Made by a program: the position numbers and the translations under genes
DNA from: Gryganskiella cystojenkinii
Lineage: Eukaryota; Mortierellomycota; Mortierellomycetes; Mortierellales; Mortierellaceae
NCBI GenBank assembly: GCA_015852425.1
Contig: JAAAIG010000008.1
Location: 22,559 to 78,170 of the forward strand
Direction: 5' to 3'
DNA: 55,612 nucleotides
Part shown: one piece after another, positions 46,282 to 55,612 of the stretch
Layout of the letters: every line of letters starts with the position of its first letter
Numbering within the stretch: position 1 is the first letter of the stretch
The notes under the pieces: generated by a model
What the model was told of the DNA's origin: nothing
What the model saw: only the letters and a program-made list of their open reading frames with translations
The model's database searches: none

Positions 46282-47327
46282 TTAGATCAAGGCAGCGCAG
46301 AGGACAGCAGCACCCAAAGCCAAGGCAGAGGTCCATCCAGCAAAAGCAGCCGAGCTCGAAGATCCGTTCTGCGGCTTATCCTTGTCAGGGACACCTGTTC
46401 CAGTAGGTTGAGAAGTGGTGGCCGAGGCAGTACCTGTGGCCGTGGCAGCGCCAGTAGTCGTAGGGAGGACAGAACCCTCCAAGTAGGCCTTCTCGCCGAC
46501 ACACTCTTCCATCGTTACGAAACGATAGCCCTTCTGCAAGATCGCATCCATAACCTTGTCAGCGAGGAAATCGACCGAGAACTTGTGAATCTCGTGCTGC
46601 AACAAGATGAAGGAGTCGGTCTTGGGATCCGAGTTATTGATCACGACGTCGTTGATCTCCTTCATCGAGTTGGCAGTCGCCACCTGAGGATCTTTCTCGT
46701 TCATGAAACGCCAGTCGTTGGTATCGACGTTCCAGTGGGAGATGACAAGACCCTTGTCGGTCATGAATTTCGTGCAAGCGGCAGCGCAACGGCCCTCAGG
46801 CGCACGCATATAACGGGGACGAACGCCAGCATGCTTGAACATCAAGTCCGAGGTCGAGGTCATCTCCTTCTCCATTTGGGCGGTCGACATGTTGTCGAGG
46901 TTCCCGTGAGAGTAAGTATGGGAGGCCAATTGATGCCCACCGTCAAGGATCTTCTTCAAGGCAGCGGCCTGTTTAGGATCCTGGTCAATCATTGTTCCGC
47001 TGTTTTTTTATCAAAAAAATCAAAGTCAGTTTTTTGTCGATCAGTTATGAGCACTGGTGATAAGCTTTTTTCTTCTTTGGAACAAGTGAGAAGAGTATAG
47101 AAGAAAGAGACGAGAACATACAGAACAAAGAAGGTAGCCTTCACACCCTTCTTGGCCAAAGTAGCTAAGAGCTGGTCGTTGAAGGCACCGGGACCATCAT
47201 CGAAGGTATAAGCGACGACACCGGGCTTGGTGCAGGTATCGATCTTGTTGGGGTCATTAGGGGCCGCAGCCGAAGCCATCGTGGCCAAGAAAATGGCAGA
47301 GCACGAGAGGAATGCAGTGATCTTCAT
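46282..47327 (-). CDS. Chitin deacetylase (CE4), predicted GPI-anchored
   Basis: Two exons (47327-47122, 46999-46282) join in phase to 307 residues. A signal peptide (KITAFLSCSAIFLATMASAAA) leads into a carbohydrate esterase 4 domain with all five motifs: TFDDGP (motif 1, with the base and metal Asp pair), HTYSH (motif 2), RAPEGR (motif 3), DTNDW (motif 4) and LLQHEIH (motif 5). It should remove N-acetyl groups from chitin to make chitosan in the wall. The C-terminus has a Thr/Ser/Gly linker, small residues (NGSSSSAAFAG) and a hydrophobic end (LALGAAVLCAALI), the usual GPI-anchor signal. Both introns and domain length (about 200 residues) are normal. It complements the chitin synthase elsewhere in the window, but the two are far apart and not a cluster. 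Confidence 0.95.
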
Positions 47328-48284
47328 TATGATATATATGAATGTGTATGGAAGCGAGAGGCGTGGAGGACGAGGCGGCGACAGAAGACAAAGGAAGGAG
47401 ACGAGGGTATCAGCGGAGGAGGGTATAAAGATGAATGGAAGGAACAGGAAAAAGAAGAAAAAGAAGAGAGAGAAGAGCTGAATTGAAAATAAGAAATAAC
47501 GGTCAGGGACGGCAATTGTTCGTTACCGGGTATTTAAGAGTTTGTATTTTTGTGCTCAATTGTGAGTACCTTCCCGGAGGATTGAACGCGCTTTGGGCTG
47601 TTGTTGCCACCGTTCCACTCTTGGTAGCTACTGAGACTGAGGAAACACTAAAAAAAAGGGTATTTAAGTACACGAATGTGGTCAAGTACTGTATGTACGA
47701 TCAAACTGTACAGTTTTGCTGTGCGCCGTGCAGGATTTCGTGAAAATAGAGTGACCAGACACCTCGGAACATTCCACGGATGACGAACAGAAAAGAAAAA
47801 AAAAGGGTTTGGATCTTGAACGTCTATTTCCAGGACAGGGCGGGGACACAGGGTCTGATTGTAAGTAGGAGGAACAGGGGCTACCTCCAGCCAATATTCC
47901 AGGCGTCATGGCGATGTACCGATGATGGAGTTGTGGTCTTTCATTTGAAGACCGAGAAACTACTGTAATCTCCTTTGAGGCAGCCAGTCGGTTGTTAAGA
48001 AGTTAAAAATAAAAAAATGAAATCGACATCGTTTCTCGGATTCAGCAGCTTCATGTTCACAGCCCGACACACCCAGAAAATCAACTAAAAAAAAGGTGTC
48101 TCAGACCCACTTTACGTCAATTCTCATACTTTATCTTTTTTCATCGTCCTCATCAAAGAGGAAACACGCAAATAGCGCATTAGAACGTCGATATGCCACC
48201 CCATGGCCACGATACATCGCCAAGACAAAGTAAAAAGCAGACAGCGAGGTTTATTTTATTTTCTTTTCCGTCTTTGCACGTCTT
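47328..48284. other. Intergenic region upstream of chitin deacetylase
   Basis: The minus strand just before the deacetylase start is C/T-rich (47340-47480). The rest, up to the PDS5 stop, shows no gene. Confidence 0.5.
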
Positions 48285-51200
48285 TTAGTCGGACTCATTG
48301 TCACTTTGCAGCTCATCGACCTCTTCATCTTCGTCACTCGACGCGTCCTCCTTGTACGCCGTCTTGGCCTTGGCTGCTCTGGATGCCATCCTAATGTACG
48401 AGGGGGAAAAAAAGCGCGTTGGTTGAAGGTCATACTTTCTTTTTGGCAAAGGGGCCTTGACCCTTTTTTTTTCCTTGACTCCATTTTTTTCTTACCTTCT
48501 TGTTGGCTCTGCTGAACGTTCTACAGCCTTGGCCCTTTTCGATCTTTTTACTCCCTTGCTTCGCTTACCACGTCCGCTGCTGCCGCCGTGTTCCTCATCC
48601 GAATTCACGACATGCCCATCATCTTCATCTTCAGAAGACGAAGGTGATCTTGACCGTCGCTTTGACGCCTGACCCATCTTCTTCTCTGTCGATCCAGCTG
48701 AGGAAGCCGAAGAAGCTGCACCAGCACCAGCACTGGTAGAAACAGGTTGTCTGGGTCGTCTCTCTGCCTTGTGTTCTCTCGCTTTGACCCAATCTTGTGA
48801 AAGATAGTTCTTCTTGGAAATCTCGACGGAGATGTCGCTTTGACCAAGGGGTGAGAATAACTCGCGAGGAAGTTTGACTTGACCAGGATAACTTGTCAAA
48901 ATCCAGTTGTGGGCCCGGCTTCGCTCCTGGATCAGGTATTGAGCAAGATCACTCACAACATACAGATCCTTTGTCCGTTCGTTCGTGTTTGCAAATTTGA
49001 CAGTCTTTAACATGGACGCAATGTAAAAGATCAGTGACACATTTTGGGCGTTCGCCACCGCGTCCAAGTAAAACTCGATATATCTAGAATATCGACAATT
49101 TTACATAAATGAAAAGAGGTTATTGTTAGAAGAAAACGCCCATTGTCTGTACTGCAAGGTATTAAAAGCTCGATTGATGTCAGATTCGTATTTACCTCGC
49201 TGTTAAAGTAATATCCTCCACGGAGTGATCATCATTAGGGTCTGCAAAGATGTTGTCCTCCGTTGTACTTTTCGGGACAAAGTCGGGGTGGTTCGCTAGG
49301 AGATGAACCAATCTTGCTATTGTCAGCTCGTTCATCATCATCTTGTTGTCGGCTATAGTACATGAGATAAAATAATACGTTAGCTTGAATCCAATCCAAT
49401 CACACAAATATACCTCTCTACCGGGACAAATAATCACGAATGATAAGGATTGCTTTTTACCATTTTCTTGCTTCTTGGCCATTTGCGACAGAAATTTACG
49501 GATCTCATCCCTCCATCCTGACTCGGGCTCGTGTGCAGCCAGGACCAGGACTGCTAAATATCGAACATGAAGACCCATTGAACGAACATACTTGATGATA
49601 CGACTAGCAAATCCTTGACGAACTTTAAAGAACGGATCTTGGATCGTGAGAGCCAAACGACGGTATTCGGCGACGGTCACCATCTTTTCATACTCTGGAC
49701 GATTGCGAGTGAGCTTGAGGACGTAGCGAGCAGCATTCAGGCGAAGATGGCCCTTCAAGACGGCACTATGCAGATGCCATAAGAAAAATACCTTGTCAGT
49801 GTCGAGAGTTCGCCCACGTAATTGAGGGTACACGCCGTGTTATAGTCAAAGAAGCATACTTAGTGTTTTGCTCTGGTACGACTTCTCCTTCCTGACCGAT
49901 GATCGTCCACAGCAGTTTAAAGACGGGTCGAGCGGTCTCTTGAGCAATTTCAGGATTGCTAACAAGCACGGCAATGACCCTGTTCACCAAGATCTTTAGA
50001 CCCATGATCTATTTGTTAATAAAATAAAGTATTATGTGAGTTAAAAAGAAGGCTACATTGTCCGCGTGCTCCTGTCATAAAAAGTCCAGGGCATACCTTC
50101 GACAGCGAGTATCGATCCAGATCGGCCTTTTCGACCCATTCCGAGTCCACAGGGTACATATCCTAGCATCATATTAAAATACAGATGTTAACTTCGAGTC
50201 CACATGGCGTGAAAGTGTGTGTGTCTCAACTAGTTTCGAATCGGGACTCACCTCTTGCTCTGGGATGTTGGTCATGATCAGTTGCTTGATGATGAAAGAA
50301 ACGGCGGTGCCACTAATAGCTTCAAAAGCCGAAGGGCAATACTGAACCATCTGTGCAAGAATGGCAAGGTCCTTCAAGAGACGATCAGATGTTACATCCA
50401 TACGGTCGTTGATGTCCTCAGCAATCGACTTGCACAATCTCTCATTGTCAGGAATACTAGCCAAGATGACGGTCGCGTGACACGCTTGCTCAATCGTGCC
50501 CTTTTCCAGAAAAGACTCGAGAGTACACTTGGCCTTTGCATCGGCAGGAATAGACTTTGGGAACTGCTTTGCAAATTCAGCCAATGTCTGCAGAGAATCA
50601 GAGACTACCCAAAGAAAAAAAGGGTCATTAACAAGGTTTGAATACCGCAACAAAGATTGCAGGTCAGAGAATATCTAGGAGAAGTTAGAGACGTACCTCC
50701 TGCAGATTCTTCGTCCCGCAGCAGAGATGTGATTTCGGCAACATGGTCCTTGAACAAGTCTGGAACAATAGGAGCTATGCCTCGCAAGAGCTCTCCAGAG
50801 ATCTCACGGTGCTCTTCATCGTTCGCGATATTCTTGATCAACTCGGAAACCACCTCATAATTGGCGATCGTCAGACCGATCCTTTGGATAATAATAGAGA
50901 ATACCTCCAGCGTAGGTGGTGAGATGTTTTCGATTCTGGCGAGCGCATCTTTCTATAAAGCCAAGTTTCGGTATGGAAATACATTAGCTCAAGCCGTGTA
51001 AAATAGTAAAAGTCAGCTCAATATGTGGTTCTCTCGTTTTGTCACCTACGCTAGCTTTTCGGATGTCCTTGACTGAGACCGAAGAATCCATGCAGTCTGA
51101 AATGGACTTGAAAAGGTGATGGTCATGAAACTTCGTGTATTTGTAGAGCAACAATGAGCTTCTAGTGGGGTCGGGAAGTTGATCTAAACAGGCGAGAAAG

Positions 51201-54044
51201 ATATGTTAACATGCGTGTTTCACGATGCACGACGACCAGGTTATTTTACCATCCACTAAACGCGCATACCTGAGAGAATCTTGATGATGGCGCCCAACTT
51301 TTTTTCAATTTCCTCCGCACGTTCTGGATTCTTTGATGCAGTCTCTTGTTGTTCCAGCAATCGTAAAAACACTGTCATCGCTGATCTTGTCCTAAGTAGG
51401 GCAATCGAATGATCTGGGGGTGAACAGAGAGTTCACAGAGACAGAAAGTTTCACCTTGACATGGTTGGGGTTGCATATTTGGTACTTACTCAACGCTCCT
51501 TCTCAAAACCAACAACAACCCAGTACGTCCTTTGTCGTCCAATGAGGCATACGTCGTCACCAGACGCCGCGTCCTAGAGCCAGCACTCCCTTGTGGCGGG
51601 AAGATTGTTGAGTAGACTGCGTTGTCAACAAAAGTGCTGTAAACGGGTGGAGATATTGATTAGGAGGTCGAACATATTAACTAATCTCTACATCATGCTT
51701 CAGATGGGTATCCGCAAGACTTACTAAACCTCAACATCATTGACATAAAGAGCGTGAAGGACTGCAGAAGGCATCCACGCAAATTGAGAGATACTCGATT
51801 TCGTGCCATTTTCACTAGAGTAGGGCGACAAGAGCATTAGTGTTACGAGAGGTATTTTAACACTCCATTACCACAAGCACATCGTATACATACATCTCGG
51901 GATACGCTTGGTTGTACAGAACGGATAGCGTATTGATGGCTTCCCTCGTGACGGATTTCTATAGCCAAGAAGGGTAGTGCAGAAAAGAGTTAAGAGCTAT
52001 GTAACCCTGCCGGGTACGTGGGCTTGCAAGGACAAAATCAAACGTACCTTCTTGTCCCTGCAACGGTGTCCCACATGGATCAACAGGCTCTTTTGGAGAT
52101 GATGTAAACTCGTCTCATAATCAAACTGGCCAATGGCTTTGCAAACTGCGATTCTGATCCTCTCGTCTGGGTCGACAATCTTTTGTTCAAGGGCGTCTGT
52201 GAGATGGAAGACAATACATGAGTCGAATAGCCTTACAGCGTGGTTGGGGTCATGCAGAAGAGAACGCCATTCTACAAGGCTTACCGCAAAGCTCCTTTGC
52301 AAGACTTCCGTGCGCTTTGATCAGCTCTACAACAGATTGTACCCAGAGAATCCTGACGGAAGGGATCTTGTCATTTCGCCTTTCAACAAAGTCAACAGTT
52401 AGTTAATATTCTCACCACCACAGAGACCGATGGAAGGTCCGAGGGTAAGTCCAATTCGTATCCACAAACCTTTGCAGCCACGCCTTCCACGTAGACTCGT
52501 ATTGTGATGCCAGCTGAGAAGTTTTCTCTGCAAACATAGCTCCAAGTGAATCGGTCGCCAGCGATCGGATAGTTACATCGTCAGTCTAAGGGGAGAGTGA
52601 TATCTGGTCAATACTAGTCATACGGTGAGGTCATCCTGCCTAACAAGAAGTAGTTCCGCGGGCGGTTAAACTTACTCTCAATTCTTCTTCAAGCTGGGGA
52701 ATGACATTTAAGAGAAGTGCAGGTGTTGCTTTGTTGAGTTCGACCACAAGATTATGCACGGATTTGAAATCTTCATAGTCCTCGTGAGTCAGTTCTCCCT
52801 TGGACGTTGTGGAGAGGGTATCGGCAAAATACTTAAAAAATATGCGAAAATCTGAAGTTAGAATTTTGTCCGCTACTCTAAGGTCACTTTCCCTCGTATT
52901 CACCCTGCTCGCAGAACCGTTCATCTCACCTGAAAGACATAACGCTGAAGCTTTTCTGCACAGTGAGTTCCCAAATCGCAAGCCAATCTATGTGCCGCTG
53001 GATTATCAAACTATGTCGAGGTAGCAAAGTTGGCAGAGGTAGTTAATAATCGAGGACCCAACAACTACCATTTAACTCGACAAACAACCTTGATTCGTTA
53101 CCTTTTGCTTATCAAGGAACTGTGCGATGATAATGTCCACGATCTCCTGTGGCACGTTTTTGGCTTCGTCAAGGACATGTCGCAAAAGCTCAGAGACGCA
53201 GATCTGGACATTTTTCTCCTGTTGAGGACTAAAAAAAAAAAATTAAAGGGAAAATCGAGTCAGACGAGTCCTCAACAATCTTTCGAGACAGTCTTTGCAC
53301 TATCGGTATAGAAGCGAGAACAATATGTCCAGAGTATATGCTTACCGAACATTATCAAACATGTTCCTGAAAAGGTCGACCATGATCTCGTCCGCATTCT
53401 TGAGATCGGTGATAAGGATGATGCTCTTGACGGCCGAGAGACTCTCCAAGAGATAGTAGTACATACTGAAGTACGTTCCATTTGGCTCGGATATGTGTCG
53501 AAGCTCGTTTAGAAACAGAGGAAAAATAGTCTTTGAAAGAAGAGGTGCAGAATAACGTTCGGTCAGTGGCGGAAAACAAAACAAAAGGTGGCGATCGTCA
53601 GGCCCGAGATGATCTGCCAGTATTCCGTACTTTGAGGTTGCTACTGCCGTAAGGGGCATCGGGTGCGTAGAGTCGAAGCAAGTCGGCGATACAGCAAGCT
53701 GCGTAAATCCTAACACCTCGGTCCTTGTGATTCACAACGGAGGGATCGACGAGTTGCTTGGTAATGGATGTCATGGTGGAGGTTTCCACAGCTCCTTGAT
53801 CCATGTCCTTGAGCTCTCCTTGAAGTTCCTATGATTGCCGAGCACAATGGATTAGAAAAGTATGATATTCAAGTTAGCAAGTCAAAATGGTGGCAAATCT
53901 CGTCCCATTGAAGCTGCATGAGATGTCACCCCGTGAGAAAGGGTCTAAAGAAGGGACTTCTACCTTGAGTTTCTTCAACAACTCTGTGGGGGTTCCATTG
54001 AGTTTGCGTCGAAACTTGAGCTCGACGAGTTCTGGTATGACCAT
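48285..54044 (-). CDS. PDS5: Sister chromatid cohesion protein PDS5
   Basis: Twenty-two exons close in phase to 1241 residues, near the usual Pds5 length. Exon bounds: 54044-53964, 53828-53631, 53530-53346, 53228-53102, 53010-52930, 52831-52676, 52585-52470, 52379-52285, 52196-52048, 51958-51894, 51814-51725, 51636-51490, 51391-51270, 51183-51050, 50952-50697, 50604-50252, 50162-50097, 50008-49860, 49765-49461, 49352-49196, 49083-48496, 48390-48285. The diagnostic N-terminal HEAT block reads NHKDRGVRIYAACCIADLLRLYAPDAPY; later helices include LHALYVNDVEV-like and GHLRLNAARYVLKL. Pds5 binds cohesin with Wapl and Eco1 on chromatin and controls its release and acetylation. The C-terminus is a disordered Lys/Arg- and acid-rich tail (SEDEDDG, SDEDEEVDELQSD). 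Some acceptors have alternatives; the chosen ones keep frame and similarity. It shares a promoter region with the TFIIIC gene. Confidence 0.93.
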
Positions 54045-54346
54045 GTCGAAGAGTGGGTTGTGTGTGAGTGTGTGAATGCGATGACAGTGATGCCAAAAAA
54101 AAAGAAGAAAAGAGCAAAGAGGGAAACCAAAGAAAAAACAAAACAGTTTGACGCGATTTTGGTGGCAAAGAGCGGTCCCCCTCTTTTTTGTGTTTGACTG
54201 TGTGCGCCCTCAATTCCGTCGCATTCGACAATCCCTCCCTTTTCAAGACACGTCGCAGGAATCACACATTCACCTCACAAGGACACTTTAATCAAGGCAG
54301 TGCACAAACGAGGATCAGGGACAAACAGGCACAATCAATAATCACA
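54045..54346. promoter_or_regulatory. Bidirectional promoter between PDS5 and the TFIIIC subunit gene
   Basis: The two start codons are about 300 bp apart on opposite strands, so both promoters must lie here unless they are inside neighbouring genes. The stretch holds a GT-rich patch (54056-54075) and A/T-rich and C/T-rich blocks. No defined element can be named. Confidence 0.5.
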
Positions 54347-55503
54347 ATGGCCACACGGAAATTGCTTCCCTCCGAGCGGGCACCAGTCCTGCAATTGCCC
54401 GAGAACTTGAAAAAGATCTTTTCCGTCGAGTTCCCAGGACATGTTCAGAACATCGACAAAGTCAAGCAGGTTCTCGGTGGTGACAATGCCATTATGAATG
54501 TAACGTCAATGATATTCCACCATTCATTCTCCTGGAACTACGTCAACATCGAAAGTAAACGGCGCTGCAAATACTGAGCTCCACGATGGACCGCAACTCT
54601 TGTCAAATAGGCTTATCTCGGAGGAGCACCTCTGGACGTCCGGTATCGACTCAAGGACCCATTTGCGATCCCGGTGCACGGAACTACGATCCCGACTTCA
54701 AATCTTCTGCTCAAGGTGACTCGACGGTACAAAGTCAAACGTCAACCAGGCACAGTACGGTCCCAAGAGATTCGTGCACCGAGAGACGACGATGAACTCT
54801 ACGATGAGAATGAACAACCCGAGACTCAGTACGAGATGGCGGGTGTCATCTCCAAGACCACTCGATTCTCAGGACTGGCCGATTTCCAAACCCTGGTCGA
54901 CCCCAAGGATGAGATCTACAAGGTCAAATCGGACCTACTCAACATGGATTGTAATTTCGTTTCCTCTGGAGATTTGTCGACGATTTACTGGAGGTTTCAA
55001 AGAGACAATGAACTGATAATCTTCTTGTTTTCCTTTTGTTATAATAGATGAGAGTCTCATTGCACTCAAGATCGATCACAGAAACCCAGTCGAGGACATC
55101 GCGACGCTCCAGGTGCTCCCACCACCATCCCTTTCAAAGACCAACCTTGCGAACCCGTATCGATACAGGGCCAGAGAAGGCACTATTGGCGAGGTTCAGG
55201 TAAAGCTTTTTGTCCACTAGGATATATCTACATTTTTGCCCTCATCCAGAGCATAGAAACATGTTATTTTTGATGACTGTCTAAAACCCGCATCTTGTCT
55301 TTATACTACATTAGGAGGAAAGAACTGGACATGGCAGAGGCAGAGGCTTGGGACGTGGTCACAGACCAGGACGGCGAGGACCCAACGCCAGAGGCAACGG
55401 TCGAGGCAAAAACTACCGCAAGCCGACCAATATGGCTGCCATTCTCAAAGCAGATACAGTGGCTACGTTCACTGCTGCCGCCAATGCTGCCATGCAAGAA
55501 TAA
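54347..55503 (+). CDS. TFIIIC subunit Tfc1/GTF3C5 (tau95), short form with Arg-Gly tail
   Basis: Four exons (54347-54499, 54611-54950, 55048-55199, 55315-55503) join in phase to 277 residues. The first 215 match the N-terminal dimerisation domain of TFIIIC tau95: FSVEFPGHVQNIDKVKQVLGG, LDVRYRLKDPFAIPV, SNLLLKVTRRYK, GVISKTTRFSGLADFQ and LPPPSLSK-x-NLANPYRYR. In the family this pairs with the Tfc7/tau55 partner in the promoter A-box-binding part of TFIIIC for tRNA genes. The known proteins run to about 500-650 residues with a C-terminal DNA-binding part; here exon 4 instead encodes GHGRGRGLGRGHRPGRRG and an Ala-rich end. No downstream frame continues the family sequence before the contig edge. 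It is a natural short version, a truncated paralogue or a split gene. The join at exon 2 is the least certain. Confidence 0.8.
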
Positions 55504-55612
55504 ACCAGCGGTCTTCATCAAAAAATGTCAACGCGCGGCAAAAGAGCACAATACAGTGGCATATTGCATTGGAACACCGCTTCTTTTCCTTTTTCTTTTT
55601 TTTTTTTTTTTT
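55504..55612. other. Contig end with T-run
   Basis: A short 3' region after the TFIIIC-type gene, ending in about 16 T. The missing C-terminal part of the subunit does not appear in it. Confidence 0.6.

Noticed and set aside
18611..47327. A chitin gene cluster (synthase plus deacetylase)
   Set aside because: The two genes are about 23 kb apart with unrelated housekeeping genes between, so there is no clustering.
51400..51490. Acceptor CCCCCAG at about 51420 as the start of PDS5 exon 13
   Set aside because: With the phase of the previous exon it leads to an immediate stop; the TTAG acceptor at 51393/51392 keeps the frame.

Overview
This window is nuclear DNA of a filamentous fungus, most likely an early-diverging one of the Mortierella type. 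That placement is an inference. It rests on short GT-AG introns with GTAAGT/GTACGT donors, a Zn2Cys6 regulator, a class IV chitin synthase, GPI-type chitin deacetylase, long Gln/His-rich regulators and a FAR1/SWIM-type Mutator-like (MULE) transposase relic. It is an assembly contig with two runs of N (66 and 10 bases). No tRNA, rRNA or CRISPR is visible. Exon joins were worked out by hand from splice signals, reading phase and family similarity, and every multi-exon model given below closes in frame.

Left part (1-13.5 kb): a 20-bp tandem repeat, a decayed MULE transposase, a three-exon mitochondrial adrenodoxin-type ferredoxin (+), a very long Zn2Cys6 transcription factor (-), a gene-free stretch, and an intronless 803-aa protein of unknown function (+). 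A 5-kb gene-free, pyrimidine-rich region follows.

Middle (18.6-38 kb): class IV chitin synthase (+) converging on a six-exon Sqt1/AAMP-type WD40 ribosome-assembly chaperone (-). The WD40 gene is divergent from a small predicted secreted acidic protein whose reading frame is interrupted. That gene in turn converges on 6-phosphogluconate dehydrogenase (-), which carries a misjudged assembly gap. Next come a seven-exon, about 1494-aa two-finger C2H2 regulator (-) and a YMR226C-type short-chain dehydrogenase with a likely mitochondrial leader (-).

Right part (38-55.6 kb): methylmalonate-semialdehyde dehydrogenase (+), a HAD-fold hydrolase with an altered motif I (+), a Slm1/2-type BAR-PH protein (-), a chitin deacetylase (-), a 22-exon PDS5 cohesin regulator (-), and, divergent from PDS5 across about 300 bp, a short form of the TFIIIC subunit Tfc1/GTF3C5 that ends in an Arg-Gly tail (+).

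The genes are mostly housekeeping and do not form an evident biosynthetic cluster. Themes are wall chitin (synthase and deacetylase), membrane/TORC2 signalling (Slm), NADPH and valine/propionate metabolism, chromatin cohesion and Pol III transcription. I found no clear new biological system. The observations most worth following are the truncated TFIIIC subunit, the unknown 803-aa protein, the altered HAD motif, the interrupted secreted-protein gene and the giant C2H2 regulator.
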